Shown piece after piece: positions 41,423-50,504 of a stretch of 59,425 nt of DNA. Under the pieces are notes generated by a model that worked only from the letters and a program-made list of their open reading frames with translations, had not been told where the DNA came from and did not search any database. Positions within the stretch are counted from its first letter, which is position 1, and the number at the start of each line of letters is the position of its first letter. Source of the DNA: UBA6398 sp963660485 (GTDB lineage: Bacteria > Bacteroidota > Bacteroidia > Bacteroidales > Bacteroidaceae); the NCBI GenBank assembly GCA_963660485.1, contig CAVKYH010000012.1, positions 1-59,425 of the forward strand. The letters are read 5' to 3'. The position numbers and the translations under genes were made by a program.

Positions 41423-42715
41423 TTACCAATTCCAATAATTGTATGCAACCGTTGCAAGCTGCATATTGGTTTGCACGAGCAGTTTGTTTTTCTGAGTCTC
41501 CACCTTGTTGCGCAACACGGATATGTAGTCGAGCACAGACAGTTGCCCTGCTTCCATTTCTTTGGCGTAGATGTCCAGAACCTCATCGTATTCCGCAATT
41601 TGTGCCTGCATTGTCTGCAATCGTCGGCGGTATCCTATAATTTCTCCAAGGCATTGAGCCACCCTCGTCTTGCGTTTCAATTCGGCGTCGTTGCGGTTTG
41701 TTCTTATTGCGAGCTGTTGCAGTTGCGCCTCTTTCTGTTTCATGCGCATTTGTCTGCCGTCGTATAAAGTCCACGACAAAGAAATTCCCATGCTCCAGCC
41801 CCAGTGTCGGAACCATCGCGAATAATCACCGGTCTGCAACCCTCCGTCGGCATATAGGTTGAGTTTTGGTTTGTAATCTGCGGCAAAGACGTGCAATTCA
41901 GCCGCAACATTCATGCTGTCAAGGCGGTATCGTTCAGCAAAACCGCTTGAAAAATGCGTCAGCATGGGGCGTTGTTCCAACTCCACGGCTTGCAGTTCCA
42001 CTGTTGCGGTATCCTGAATGCCGCAGAGCATATTCAGTGTGGCAAGGTTGGAACTATAGTCCTGCATTGCCGCCAACAGTTGCTCGTCGTTGGCTTTTAT
42101 TTGAATCTCGAGCAGTTTCACGTCAGACTGTTTCAAGATAAAATTGTCGGCCAAACGTTTCACCGCGCTGTATTGTTGCTTCAGAATCATCTCCGTGGTA
42201 TCGGCGAAATCGCGCTGTGCCTTGCAGAGCAGGCATTGCAGGAACTGCTCCGCAACAAGCCGTTCCAATTCGTGCTCTTCCACGCAGATATCATTCGCCA
42301 ACACCGCATTGTTTGCCTCGGCCTGCTTTTTTGCCGCATCATAAGCAATGCGCCCGAGCAAAGGCTTCGTCCACGAAATTCCCACATGGGTATGACCGCT
42401 GCTCTCGCCCAAGTCGTAACCATAATATTCCTTCCCGTCCTGCGCATTCCATTTGAAAGAGGTGCGGTTTCCGTCAACCAGCACAACGGGAACAAACAAA
42501 CATTCCCCCGTAAGCTCCACCCGCGAACGCATATATGCGGCACGCAGACGAAGGAGTTGTTGTCTGACAGTTTCCGACTGAATCTGTTTTGTTTTTATCA
42601 AAGGGCTGTATTTTTTGGCACTTTCCACATAAAAGCCCAACGTTCTTCGGAGCATCTGCCCCATACATTGCTGCCACACCACTGCAAACAGCATTACTAC
42701 CAACATTTTTCGCAT
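41423..42715 (-). CDS. TolC-family outer-membrane efflux channel
   Basis: A 430-residue outer-membrane factor. The signal peptide is MRKMLVVMLFAVVWQQCMGQ. The mature protein shows the duplicated helical-hairpin pattern of the family (ESAKKYSPLIKTKQIQSE, LERLVAEQFLQCLLCKAQRDF; second half KEAQLQQLAIRTNRNDAELKRK). Beta-strand turns such as GGLQTGDYSRW and GISLSWTLYDGRQMR insert in the outer membrane. A longer in-frame version from 42805 would run through the promoter and lacks a signal, so 42715 is chosen. It is the first gene of the efflux operon. Confidence 0.93.
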   Translation of the reverse strand: MRKMLVVMLFAVVWQQCMGQMLRRTLGFYVESAKKYSPLIKTKQIQSETVRQQLLRLRAAYMRSRVELTGECLFVPVVLVDGNRTSFKWNAQDGKEYYGYDLGESSGHTHVGISWTKPLLGRIAYDAAKKQAEANNAVLANDICVEEHELERLVAEQFLQCLLCKAQRDFADTTEMILKQQYSAVKRLADNFILKQSDVKLLEIQIKANDEQLLAAMQDYSSNLATLNMLCGIQDTATVELQAVELEQRPMLTHFSSGFAERYRLDSMNVAAELHVFAADYKPKLNLYADGGLQTGDYSRWFRHWGWSMGISLSWTLYDGRQMRMKQKEAQLQQLAIRTNRNDAELKRKTRVAQCLGEIIGYRRRLQTMQAQIAEYDEVLDIYAKEMEAGQLSVLDYISVLRNKVETQKNKLLVQTNMQLATVAYNYWNW

Positions 42716-42736
42716 ACTGATAATTCTTGTTTCGCG

Positions 42737-42744
42737 CAAAATTA
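42737..42744 (-). promoter_or_regulatory. -7 element for the efflux operon (TAATTTTG, minus strand)
   Basis: The minus strand reads TAATTTTG followed by CGC, 21 bp before the TolC start at 42715. Confidence 0.66.
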
Positions 42745-42773
42745 AGGCAGGGTTTTGTAGAAATATTGTAGCC

Positions 42774-42826
42774 CGAAAAACGATGCCGGTTTTTCGTAAA
42801 AACAATGTCTGATATTATTTAAGGAT
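42774..42826 (+). repeat. 21-bp tiled array, family B, decayed (locus B6)
   Basis: A leading tile ATGCCGGTTTT at 42783 and tile n at 42805 are followed by TATTTAAGGA, after which the register is lost. The left half is nearly identical to locus B5, including the 22-bp step. Confidence 0.8.
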
Positions 42827-42843
42827 TATCCTATATACTTTTT

Positions 42844-43060
42844 CACACGCCTTATTTAATATGTCTCCACAAGCCGAAACGTAAGCATTTTTCCGCATCT
42901 CAGACGCCTCATTCCGCAAACCGGAAACCATGCTGCGCAGGGCGAAAAAATTTATCGGCATCTTGTAAAAACTCCGGGCCACCAAATTTAAATTCCGACG
43001 CATCTAATTTAAATTACATGGCCCGGAGTTTTTGCGAGATGCCTTGTAATTTTCGCGGCA
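42844..43060 (+). repeat. Long-flank plus 21-bp tiled array, family A (locus A7)
   Basis: The flank (CACGCCTTATTTA, GCCGAAACGTAAGCATTTTT, CAGACGCCTCATTCCGCAAA, AGGGCGAAAAAATTT) matches the A5 flank. Tiles start at 42953 (TATCGGCATCT), 42974 (P), 42995 (Q), 43016 (s) and 43037 (AGATGCCTTGT), separated by TGTAAAAACT, two AATTTAAATT cores and AGTTTTTGCG. It lies between divergent operons in a 545-bp gap. The stretch 43061-43215 shows no gene. Confidence 0.87.
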
Positions 43061-43219
43061 TATGATGCGATATTAAAAACAGCGTAATCAGCGTTTTTAC
43101 CGCCCCTTGTTTCAATGCATACAACTGTTGCAAAGCCACAAAACTGCAACAACGACACAAAACACTCGTATTTGTGCCACTTTTCACGGTTTATGGGGCA
43201 TAGGATTGCGCTTTTTCGC

Positions 43220-43227
43220 TATATTTG
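43220..43227 (+). promoter_or_regulatory. -7 element for the rhamnosidase cluster (TATATTTG)
   Basis: TATATTTG followed by CAG lies 33 bp before the GH78 start at 43261. Confidence 0.62.
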
Positions 43228-43260
43228 CAGTTATATCATGAAATTAATCAACTAAAATAG

Positions 43261-45078
43261 ATGAACATATTCAAGATCATTTGTCTGGCATCTGCGGCCT
43301 TGCTTGCCACTCCGTCAGACGCCCAAAATTGCGCTCCCGCAGACGGGGCGAAAAAATGTGCTATGAAGTGCTGCACAAACAAGATTCCTGCCCTCCAAGG
43401 CATCAGTATGCAAACCGATCGCCGTGTAGTTTCCTACATATTGCCCAAGCGCATTATGTGGAAGCAAAGCACCGGCGGCTCAACCATTGAGAATGAGCAG
43501 ATACTGATGAAAAACAATTACGGACAGACTGCCCTCGGAGGCATATCGTTCTGCCATTTGAAAAACGGCACCGGCGGCATGAATTCCATGCTTTTCGACT
43601 TCGGGGCAGAGCTTCAGGGCGGAATACAAATCGTTACAGGCGGCAATCCGGCAAACTCCGTGAAGCTGCGCATACGTTTCGGAGAATCGGCATCAGAGGC
43701 AATGTGTGATATCGACGGGAAAAATGGCGCCACCAACGACCATGCGATGCGCGATTTCGTACATCAGGTACCCGGAATGGGCGTCTCGGAAGTAGGAAAC
43801 TCGGGATTCCGCTTCGTGCGTATCGACGTGTTGGGCGACAACACCGATTTGCTCCTGCAAGAAGTGCGCGCAGCTTTCCGATACAGGGACATTCCGTATC
43901 TCGGCTCGTTTGAATGCGACAACGAAAGGCTCAACAAAATATGGCAGACGGGCGCATACACCGTACATCTCAACATGCAGCAATATCTGTGGGACGGCAT
44001 AAAACGCGACCGCCTGGTGTGGACCGGAGATATCAACCCCGAGGTGCTCACAATTGCTACCGTGTTCGGCGCAAACGATGTGGTGAACAAAAGTCTTGAC
44101 CTCTCTAAAGAAAACTTCAAGCCCACAGAATGGATGTGCACCATTTCGAGCTACTCCATCTGGTGGCTGATTACCCATTACCAATGGTATCTCTACACCG
44201 GCAACAAGAAATATCTCGATGAGCAGAAAGAATATTCCACAGAACTCATCAACGAGCTAATGAAATACGTGGACGACAAAGGATATGAGAAACTCAACGC
44301 AAGATTCCTCGACTGGCCCTCTTCGGAAAACCCCAAGGGCATCGACGCCGGGTTGCAGGCTATAATGGTAATGGCTTTTGAAACCGGAGAAAAGCTCGAA
44401 ACTATTTGGGGAAATACCGAACTCGCACAAAAATGCGCCGAGCTTGCAAAGAAAATGAAAAAGTGTCGCCGTGATTTCAACAATTCCAAACAAGCTGCGT
44501 CGCTAAACGCAATTGCTGGAATGATAGACCCCGCGAAAGCGGCCAAGAAAACAATTCTGCCGGGCGGCGCAAAAGATTTCTCCACTTTCTACGGATATTA
44601 TATGCTCGAAGCACTCGCATTGTCGGGCAACTACACCGAAGCAATGGATATAATGAGCGAATACTGGGGCGCAATGCTCGACCTCGGCGCTACTACTTTT
44701 TGGGAAGACTTCAATATTGATTGGACAAAAAATGCCGCACGTATAGACGAGCTCGTGCCCGAAGGCAAGACCGACATTCACAAATCCTACGGCAACTATT
44801 GTTACAAAGGTTTCCGTCATTCGTTCTGCCACGGCTGGGCTTCGGGTCCCACCACTTGGTTGAGCGCGCACGTTTTGGGAGTGAAAGTGCTTGAACCGGG
44901 CTGCAAAAAAGTTTTGATCGAACCCCATCTCGGCAATTTGAAATGGGCAAAAGGCACATTCCCCACCCCCTACGGAGTGATTACCATATCGCACAAAGTA
45001 GGCAGCAATGGAAAAATAGAATCTGAGATAGCTGCGCCCCAAGGCGTGGAAATCGTGAAAAGCGAAAACGACAAATAA
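43261..45078 (+). CDS. Exported GH78-type alpha-L-rhamnosidase-like protein
   Basis: A 605-residue secreted protein with signal peptide ending in PSDAQNCA. An N-terminal beta domain (about 50-205) precedes an (alpha/alpha)6 barrel (about 215-530) with KRDRLVWTGDINPE (about 249-262), the counterpart of the GH78 signature RDERLGWTGD. HGWASGPTTWLSAHVLG (about 525-541) follows, then a C-terminal GH78 beta domain with VLIEPHLGNLKWAKGTFPTPYG. It is shorter than many GH78 enzymes (often 800 or more residues), so accessory N-terminal domains are missing. It should release terminal alpha-L-rhamnose. It is first in a three-gene cluster with GH106 and DUF3863 genes. Confidence 0.88.
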   Translation: MNIFKIICLASAALLATPSDAQNCAPADGAKKCAMKCCTNKIPALQGISMQTDRRVVSYILPKRIMWKQSTGGSTIENEQILMKNNYGQTALGGISFCHLKNGTGGMNSMLFDFGAELQGGIQIVTGGNPANSVKLRIRFGESASEAMCDIDGKNGATNDHAMRDFVHQVPGMGVSEVGNSGFRFVRIDVLGDNTDLLLQEVRAAFRYRDIPYLGSFECDNERLNKIWQTGAYTVHLNMQQYLWDGIKRDRLVWTGDINPEVLTIATVFGANDVVNKSLDLSKENFKPTEWMCTISSYSIWWLITHYQWYLYTGNKKYLDEQKEYSTELINELMKYVDDKGYEKLNARFLDWPSSENPKGIDAGLQAIMVMAFETGEKLETIWGNTELAQKCAELAKKMKKCRRDFNNSKQAASLNAIAGMIDPAKAAKKTILPGGAKDFSTFYGYYMLEALALSGNYTEAMDIMSEYWGAMLDLGATTFWEDFNIDWTKNAARIDELVPEGKTDIHKSYGNYCYKGFRHSFCHGWASGPTTWLSAHVLGVKVLEPGCKKVLIEPHLGNLKWAKGTFPTPYGVITISHKVGSNGKIESEIAAPQGVEIVKSENDK

Positions 45079-45090
45079 TATAGCCATATC

Positions 45091-48000
45091 ATGAAAATCA
45101 AAAACATAATAAGAGCCGCTGCCGTATCGGGCGTTGCCATACTCGCGGCAAGCAATGCCGGCGCACAATTCAAGCAGGCACCGATAACCACAATGGAATC
45201 AAATTTCCGTTGTATCCCCGATTCGCAAAAGATAGCCGTTTATTGGTACTGGATGTCCGACAACATTTCAAAGGAAGGCGTTGTAAAAGATTTGCAAGCC
45301 ATGAAACGTGTGGGCATAAACCGCGTTCAGATCGGAAATATCGGAGGTCAGGAAGTGCCATACGGCAAAGTGAAAGTATTTTCACAGGAATGGTGGGAAG
45401 TATTGCACACCGCGCTCAAAACAGCCGGCGACCTCGGAATAGAAGTAGGCATCTTCAATTGCCCGGGTTGGAGCCAAAGCGGCGGACCTTGGGTAAAGCC
45501 CAACCAAGCTATGAGATATCTCGCGGAATCACGCACCAAAGTTTCCGGAGGTAAACTGTTGAAAATACAACTACCCGAAATAGGAAAAGAAGCACAGGAC
45601 GTAAAAGTTCTCGCATTCCCCGACCTTGAAATAGCATCGACTTTCAAAGCGCAGCAAGCCATCGGAAGTGCAAAAACACTTGACTTTCATAGCGACAAAG
45701 CGGCTACCGTGAGAAGCGTAACGTTTACCTGCAAAAAACAAACGTTCCTGAACAGCGCCACACTCTATGCTAAAGAAGGCAATGACTATAAGTTTGTGCG
45801 CAACATCACACTTGATCGTCGCAATGCCGAACTTAATGTGGGCTTTGTGCCTTACGCTCCTATCGTTGTGTCTATCCCGGAAACATCATCTACCGACTTC
45901 CGTCTCGTATTTGCCGGCGACGAAGATAAGTTCCAGGATATCGTTTTGTCGGAAAACCCTGTCGTAGACAACTATCCCGAGAAAACTTTGGAAAAGATGT
46001 GGCAAACTCCCCACCCGTTCTGGTATGATTATATGTGGAAGCCGTCGGCAGAATGCAGCGACAAGAATCTTATAATGAATACGCAGCAGGTGATAGATTT
46101 AACCGGGAATTTCCAAAACGGAGTGCTCACATGGAACGCACCAAAAGGCAAATGGACTATCCTAAGAACCGCAATGGTGCCCACAGGTACGACCAACGCA
46201 CCGGCATCTCCCGAAGCAACGGGATATGAAACCGACAAAATGAGCGCAAAACACGTGGCTGCACATTTTGATGCGTTCCTCGGCGAAATAATGCGCCGCA
46301 TTCCAGCACAAGACCGCAAGACTTTCAAAATTGTTGTGGAAGACAGTTACGAGACAGGCGGACAAAATTGGACTGACGAGATGATTCCGGAATTCAAGAA
46401 ACGTTATGGTTACGATCCTGTGCCGTTTATCCCGACTTTCTACGGATATGTGGTAAATTCTGAAGACCAAAGCGAACGCTTCCTTTGGGATGTGCGCCGT
46501 CTCATCGCAGATATGGTGAGCTACGAGTATGTTGGCGGACTCAAAAAGGTGAGCAACGAACACGGACTGACCACATGGCTCGAAAACTACGGGCATTGGG
46601 GATTCCCGGGTGAGTTCTTGCAATACGGAGGTCAGAGCGATGAAATAGCAGGTGAGTTCTGGAGCGCCGGAGATTTGGGAGATATTGAAAACCGAATAGC
46701 TTCGTCGTGCGGACATATATATGGCAAACGTCGCGTATGGGCAGAATCGTTTACTTGCGGCGGTCCGGATTTTTCACGTTACCCCGGAGAAATGAAACAA
46801 AGAGGCGACAAATTTTTCGCAGAAGGCATCAACAACACGCTTTATCATCTTTATATTCAGCAGCCGGACGATCGCGCACCGGGTATCAATGCTCCTTTTG
46901 GAAATGAGTTTAATCGTTTGAATACTTGGTTCTCTCAATTAGACGTTTTCAACAAGTATATCAAGCGCTGCAACTATATGCTGCAACAAGGATACTATGT
47001 GGCCGACGTGGCATACTATATAGGAGAAGACGCACCCAAGATGACGGGAATAAGAAATCCCGAAATTCCACAAGGATACTCTTACGACTATATCAACGCC
47101 GAAGTTATTGAAAAGAGTGGGCGCGTAGAAGACGGCAAACTTGTTATCGACGGCGGAATGAGATACAGCGTACTCGTATTGCCGCCTCAAAACACCATGC
47201 GTCCCGAGTTTATTACAAAATTGCAGCAGCTCGTCAAAGACGGACTTGTTATAATTGGCCCGAAACCCGAGCGCTCTCCGAGTTTACAGAACTATCCTGC
47301 TGCGGACAAGCAGGTTTCTGAAATTGCGACAGAGATGTGGGGCGGCGACAAGTACTTCAACCGCGTTGTTGCTTACGGGAAAGGTAAAGTCTATCCTCAT
47401 GCTTCGATTGAAGAAGTTATGGCAGACATGGGTATTGTTCCCGACTTCAAGAGCAACGACCCGGTTCTTCCTATTACGTTCTTGCACCGCACTCTTCCCG
47501 ATGCCGAAGTTTATTTCGTGGCAAACCAAGGCGACAAGGCGATAAACTTTAATGGTTCGTTCAGAATTAGCGGGAAAACGCCGGAGCTTTGGAATCCGCA
47601 AACCGCAGAAGTTCGCAATTTGCCGCAATATACCCAACTTTCAAAAACAATCGAAATCCCGTTGGAATTGCAACCGCTCGAAAGCGCATTCGTTGTGTTC
47701 CGCAACAACTCAGACTCCACAAAAACTACAGGAGTTAACTATCCCGAGAAAAACGTATTGGCTGCAATTTCCACTCCATGGACTGTGGCGTTCGAGCAAG
47801 GCAAAGGTGGCCCGGAAAACAAGGTTACTTTTAATACTCTGTCGGATTGGTCGAAAAACAACGACAACCAAATCAAATACTTCTCCGGACATGCTATCTA
47901 CACCAACAGTTTCAAGATTTCCAAGTTGCCCGAAGGGGAGACCTACATTGACCTTGGCAAAGTAATGGTCATGGCAAAGGTAAAAATCAACGGAGAAGAG

Positions 48001-48249
48001 GCCGGCGGAGTATGGACGCCGCCTTACCGTCTTAATATCACGAAATTCCTGAAAAAGGGCGTAAACAACATTGAAGTTGACGTTGTGAACAATTGGCGCA
48101 ACCGTTTGATTGGCGAAAAGAATCTGCCCGAAAGCGAACGCTTCACATTCCAAACGTTCACCTACCTCAGCAAAGATTCAGAGCTTCAAGAATCCGGACT
48201 TATCGGTCCTGTGGAGATACAAAACTACAAATACGAACTCAAAAAGTAA
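45091..48249 (+). CDS. Exported GH106-type alpha-L-rhamnosidase-like protein
   Basis: A 1052-residue secreted enzyme with signal peptide ending in ASNAGAQ. The N-terminal line VYWYWMSDNISKEGVVKDL, with GINRVQIGNIGG and IFNCPGWSQSGGPWV, is characteristic of GH106. The (beta/alpha)8-like catalytic region includes KIVVEDSYETGGQNWTDEM (about residues 412-430), where the acidic residues are candidates for catalysis. A C-terminal galactose-binding-like domain (about 920-1010, YIDLGKVMVMAKVKINGEE, VDVVNNWRNRLIG) ends the protein. It follows the GH78 gene after 12 bp and precedes the DUF3863 gene by 6 bp, so one transcript is likely. Confidence 0.9.
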   Translation: MKIKNIIRAAAVSGVAILAASNAGAQFKQAPITTMESNFRCIPDSQKIAVYWYWMSDNISKEGVVKDLQAMKRVGINRVQIGNIGGQEVPYGKVKVFSQEWWEVLHTALKTAGDLGIEVGIFNCPGWSQSGGPWVKPNQAMRYLAESRTKVSGGKLLKIQLPEIGKEAQDVKVLAFPDLEIASTFKAQQAIGSAKTLDFHSDKAATVRSVTFTCKKQTFLNSATLYAKEGNDYKFVRNITLDRRNAELNVGFVPYAPIVVSIPETSSTDFRLVFAGDEDKFQDIVLSENPVVDNYPEKTLEKMWQTPHPFWYDYMWKPSAECSDKNLIMNTQQVIDLTGNFQNGVLTWNAPKGKWTILRTAMVPTGTTNAPASPEATGYETDKMSAKHVAAHFDAFLGEIMRRIPAQDRKTFKIVVEDSYETGGQNWTDEMIPEFKKRYGYDPVPFIPTFYGYVVNSEDQSERFLWDVRRLIADMVSYEYVGGLKKVSNEHGLTTWLENYGHWGFPGEFLQYGGQSDEIAGEFWSAGDLGDIENRIASSCGHIYGKRRVWAESFTCGGPDFSRYPGEMKQRGDKFFAEGINNTLYHLYIQQPDDRAPGINAPFGNEFNRLNTWFSQLDVFNKYIKRCNYMLQQGYYVADVAYYIGEDAPKMTGIRNPEIPQGYSYDYINAEVIEKSGRVEDGKLVIDGGMRYSVLVLPPQNTMRPEFITKLQQLVKDGLVIIGPKPERSPSLQNYPAADKQVSEIATEMWGGDKYFNRVVAYGKGKVYPHASIEEVMADMGIVPDFKSNDPVLPITFLHRTLPDAEVYFVANQGDKAINFNGSFRISGKTPELWNPQTAEVRNLPQYTQLSKTIEIPLELQPLESAFVVFRNNSDSTKTTGVNYPEKNVLAAISTPWTVAFEQGKGGPENKVTFNTLSDWSKNNDNQIKYFSGHAIYTNSFKISKLPEGETYIDLGKVMVMAKVKINGEEAGGVWTPPYRLNITKFLKKGVNNIEVDVVNNWRNRLIGEKNLPESERFTFQTFTYLSKDSELQESGLIGPVEIQNYKYELKK

Positions 48250-48255
48250 ACAACC

Positions 48256-49893
48256 ATGCGTTTCAAGCATTTGCTTCTAACGGCAGCCCTCACAGTGTCG
48301 GCATTTCCTGCTTTTGCCGACACTGTGCCGTGCATCGCCAACATCGTAAACTTTGTGCGCAAAACTGAACCGAGAATCGATGCAATTACCGACGAGATTT
48401 TGTTCAAGACCACCGAGAACCAGGCGATAAGCATGCTTAACAATAATCTCAACGGCACATTTCTTTTGCAATACGATGCTCTCATCGACCCCAAATATCA
48501 GGAGTTGATGCGTTCGCTCCCTGCCGATTTTGAAGTAGGTGCCTGGTGGGAGATCACACAGCCGCACGTGGAAGCAGCCGGGCTCAAATGGCGTGGTCGC
48601 TATCCTTGGGATTGGCATGCCAATGTCGGTTTTGCCACGGGCTATACCCCACAGGAGCGTGAAATGCTTGTAGACGTTTACATGAAGAAATTCAAGGAAA
48701 TTTTCGGGAGATACCCTGCATCGGTAGGTTCATGGTTTATCGATGCCCACACGCTCAAATATCTTGTCGACAAATACCATATCGTTGCTTCGTGCAACTG
48801 TCGCGATCAAGTGGGAACCGACGGCTATACAATTTGGGGCGGTTATTGGCAGGGCGCATACTATCCGTCGGTAAACAATGCCTATATTCCGGCGCAAACC
48901 AAGCGTTCCCAAATCAACGTTCCCGTATTCCGTATGCTTGGGAGCGACCCTCTATATCAATATGATTGTGGTGTTGGCGGCGTGGCGCAAGGAGTTTCCA
49001 CGCTTGAGCCCATTTGTCAGGGCGGCGGCGGAAATGAGGCGTGGACGGACTGGTATTTTCAAACCATAACCCAAGATCCGGCAATGGGATATACCTATTT
49101 CCAGGCCGGACAAGAGAATTCGTTCACATGGGCAAGCATGCGCGACGGCTACTTGATGCAATTGCCCAAAATAGCTGCCCTCAAAAACAAAGGAATGGTG
49201 AGAGTGGAAACACTTGAGCAGTCGGGAAAAAATTTCTCTAAGCGCAACAAACTCACTCCTCCCACTGCCACATCGGCTCTGAGCGACTACACACCGCGCA
49301 ATGCCAAGACGCTTTGGTTCAACAGCCGTTTCTATCGCGCCAACTTGTTTTGGGAAAAAGGCAGGTTCCGTTTCCGCGACATACAGGTGTTCAACGAAGA
49401 CAACAAATCACTCTATCTCACTTCGCCGGGCACTTCCACCGAATGCCACTACTATGCCCTTCCGCTTGTTGACGGTTGTCTTTGGAGCACAACCGACTAT
49501 ATGGCGGGACTGCGAATTCTCGAACGTCAGGGCACGGGCGAATTTTCCGAGACAAAGGTTATCGGACAAAACATTTCGGCAGACAGATACGAAACCACGG
49601 TGAAAATAAACGCCGAAGGCGGCAGGGAATATATCATCAAGTTCAAAGAAAAAATGATTACCCTCACCTCGCCCCAAGGAGATGACTTCTGTTTGGAACT
49701 GTCCACGGCATCAGGCGCAAAGTTGCCGTTCACCGACATCACCGAAAAGCAAGTGAAAGCCTCGCGCGACGGTTTCGGATATTCGGTAACGCTCAAAAGC
49801 GGAACGTTCGCCGACATGCGCAGCAACCAAGGCAAAGTTTTCAGAATCATGCCCAAATGGGGAATAATCAAACTCTATCTGGCACAAAAATAA
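48256..49893 (+). CDS. Exported DUF3863-type putative glycan-active protein
   Basis: A 545-residue secreted protein with signal peptide MRFKHLLLTAALTVSAFPAFA. The N-terminal two-thirds resemble DUF3863, a (beta/alpha)-barrel-like region related to polysaccharide-deacetylase-type folds. It contains VGAWWEITQPHVEAAG, WDWHANVGFATGYTPQERE and WFIDAHTLKYLVDKYHI, whose Asp/His residues are candidate metal ligands. The C-terminal third is beta-rich. The activity is unknown. Placement 6 bp behind the GH106 gene suggests it acts on the same rhamnose-containing glycan, perhaps removing an acyl group or cutting the backbone (inference). Confidence 0.8.
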   Translation: MRFKHLLLTAALTVSAFPAFADTVPCIANIVNFVRKTEPRIDAITDEILFKTTENQAISMLNNNLNGTFLLQYDALIDPKYQELMRSLPADFEVGAWWEITQPHVEAAGLKWRGRYPWDWHANVGFATGYTPQEREMLVDVYMKKFKEIFGRYPASVGSWFIDAHTLKYLVDKYHIVASCNCRDQVGTDGYTIWGGYWQGAYYPSVNNAYIPAQTKRSQINVPVFRMLGSDPLYQYDCGVGGVAQGVSTLEPICQGGGGNEAWTDWYFQTITQDPAMGYTYFQAGQENSFTWASMRDGYLMQLPKIAALKNKGMVRVETLEQSGKNFSKRNKLTPPTATSALSDYTPRNAKTLWFNSRFYRANLFWEKGRFRFRDIQVFNEDNKSLYLTSPGTSTECHYYALPLVDGCLWSTTDYMAGLRILERQGTGEFSETKVIGQNISADRYETTVKINAEGGREYIIKFKEKMITLTSPQGDDFCLELSTASGAKLPFTDITEKQVKASRDGFGYSVTLKSGTFADMRSNQGKVFRIMPKWGIIKLYLAQK

Positions 49894-49947
49894 TGCGCTG
49901 CAAAAGCAAAAAACAACCGATATTGCTCATACAGCCAAGCTTTTGAA

Positions 49948-50382
49948 ATGGAAGATCTACAACGACAAAACTATCGCCATCGCCTCCCGGTGCAACTACG
50001 TTTCAGCGATGTCGACCAATTCGGGCATGTGAACAACTCTGTGATGTTTTCTATCTACGACATGGCTAAAACAGAGTATTTCAAAGTCGTGTTGCGCGAG
50101 TTGCTCAACGCCGACACGCTCGCAGTAGTGGTCAACATCAATGCCGACTTCATTCACCCCGTTTTTTATGGCGACCACATTGAGATACTCACGGCTGTGG
50201 TAAGAATAGGAACTAAAAGCATCACGGTTTCGCAGCAGGCCATAAACGCAAAGACGGGCAGCGTGGTGAGCACATGCCGCACAGTGCTTGTGGCATTCTC
50301 TGCTTCGCTCAACGATTCCATTGCCGTGCCCGATGAAATACGCCGCCGTTTCACCCAATACGAGAACAATATTCTAATATAA
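49948..50382 (+). CDS. Hotdog-fold acyl-CoA thioesterase
   Basis: A 144-residue cytosolic enzyme of the 4-hydroxybenzoyl-CoA thioesterase/YbgC group. The catalytic aspartate lies in FSDVDQFGHVNNSVMFSIYD (about residues 18-37), followed by the central helix. Strands such as DHIEILTAVVRIGTKSITVSQQ complete a single hotdog domain. It hydrolyses acyl-CoA or acyl-ACP, and the physiological substrate is open. It lies 54 bp after the rhamnosidase cluster and is followed by tiled array A8. Confidence 0.92.
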   Translation: MEDLQRQNYRHRLPVQLRFSDVDQFGHVNNSVMFSIYDMAKTEYFKVVLRELLNADTLAVVVNINADFIHPVFYGDHIEILTAVVRIGTKSITVSQQAINAKTGSVVSTCRTVLVAFSASLNDSIAVPDEIRRRFTQYENNILI

Positions 50383-50394
50383 ACCTCGGCAAAA

Positions 50395-50500
50395 ATCCTA
50401 CACGGCATCTCGTAAAAACTGCAAGCCATGTAATTTAAATTCCGGGCCACCAAATTTAAATTTGGTGGCCCGGAGTTTTTGCGATAACCGATGTAAGAAA
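50395..50500 (+). repeat. 21-bp tiled array, family A (locus A8)
   Basis: Tiles start at 50400, 50421, 50442, 50463 and 50484: ACACGGCATCT, V, P, p, ATAACCGATGT. Spacers are CGTAAAAACT, two AATTTAAATT cores and AGTTTTTGCG. Tiles P and p with their core form a perfect 32-bp palindrome (50442-50473). It lies between two convergent genes and ends at the stop of the minus-strand gene. Confidence 0.88.
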
Positions 50501-50504
50501 AAAC

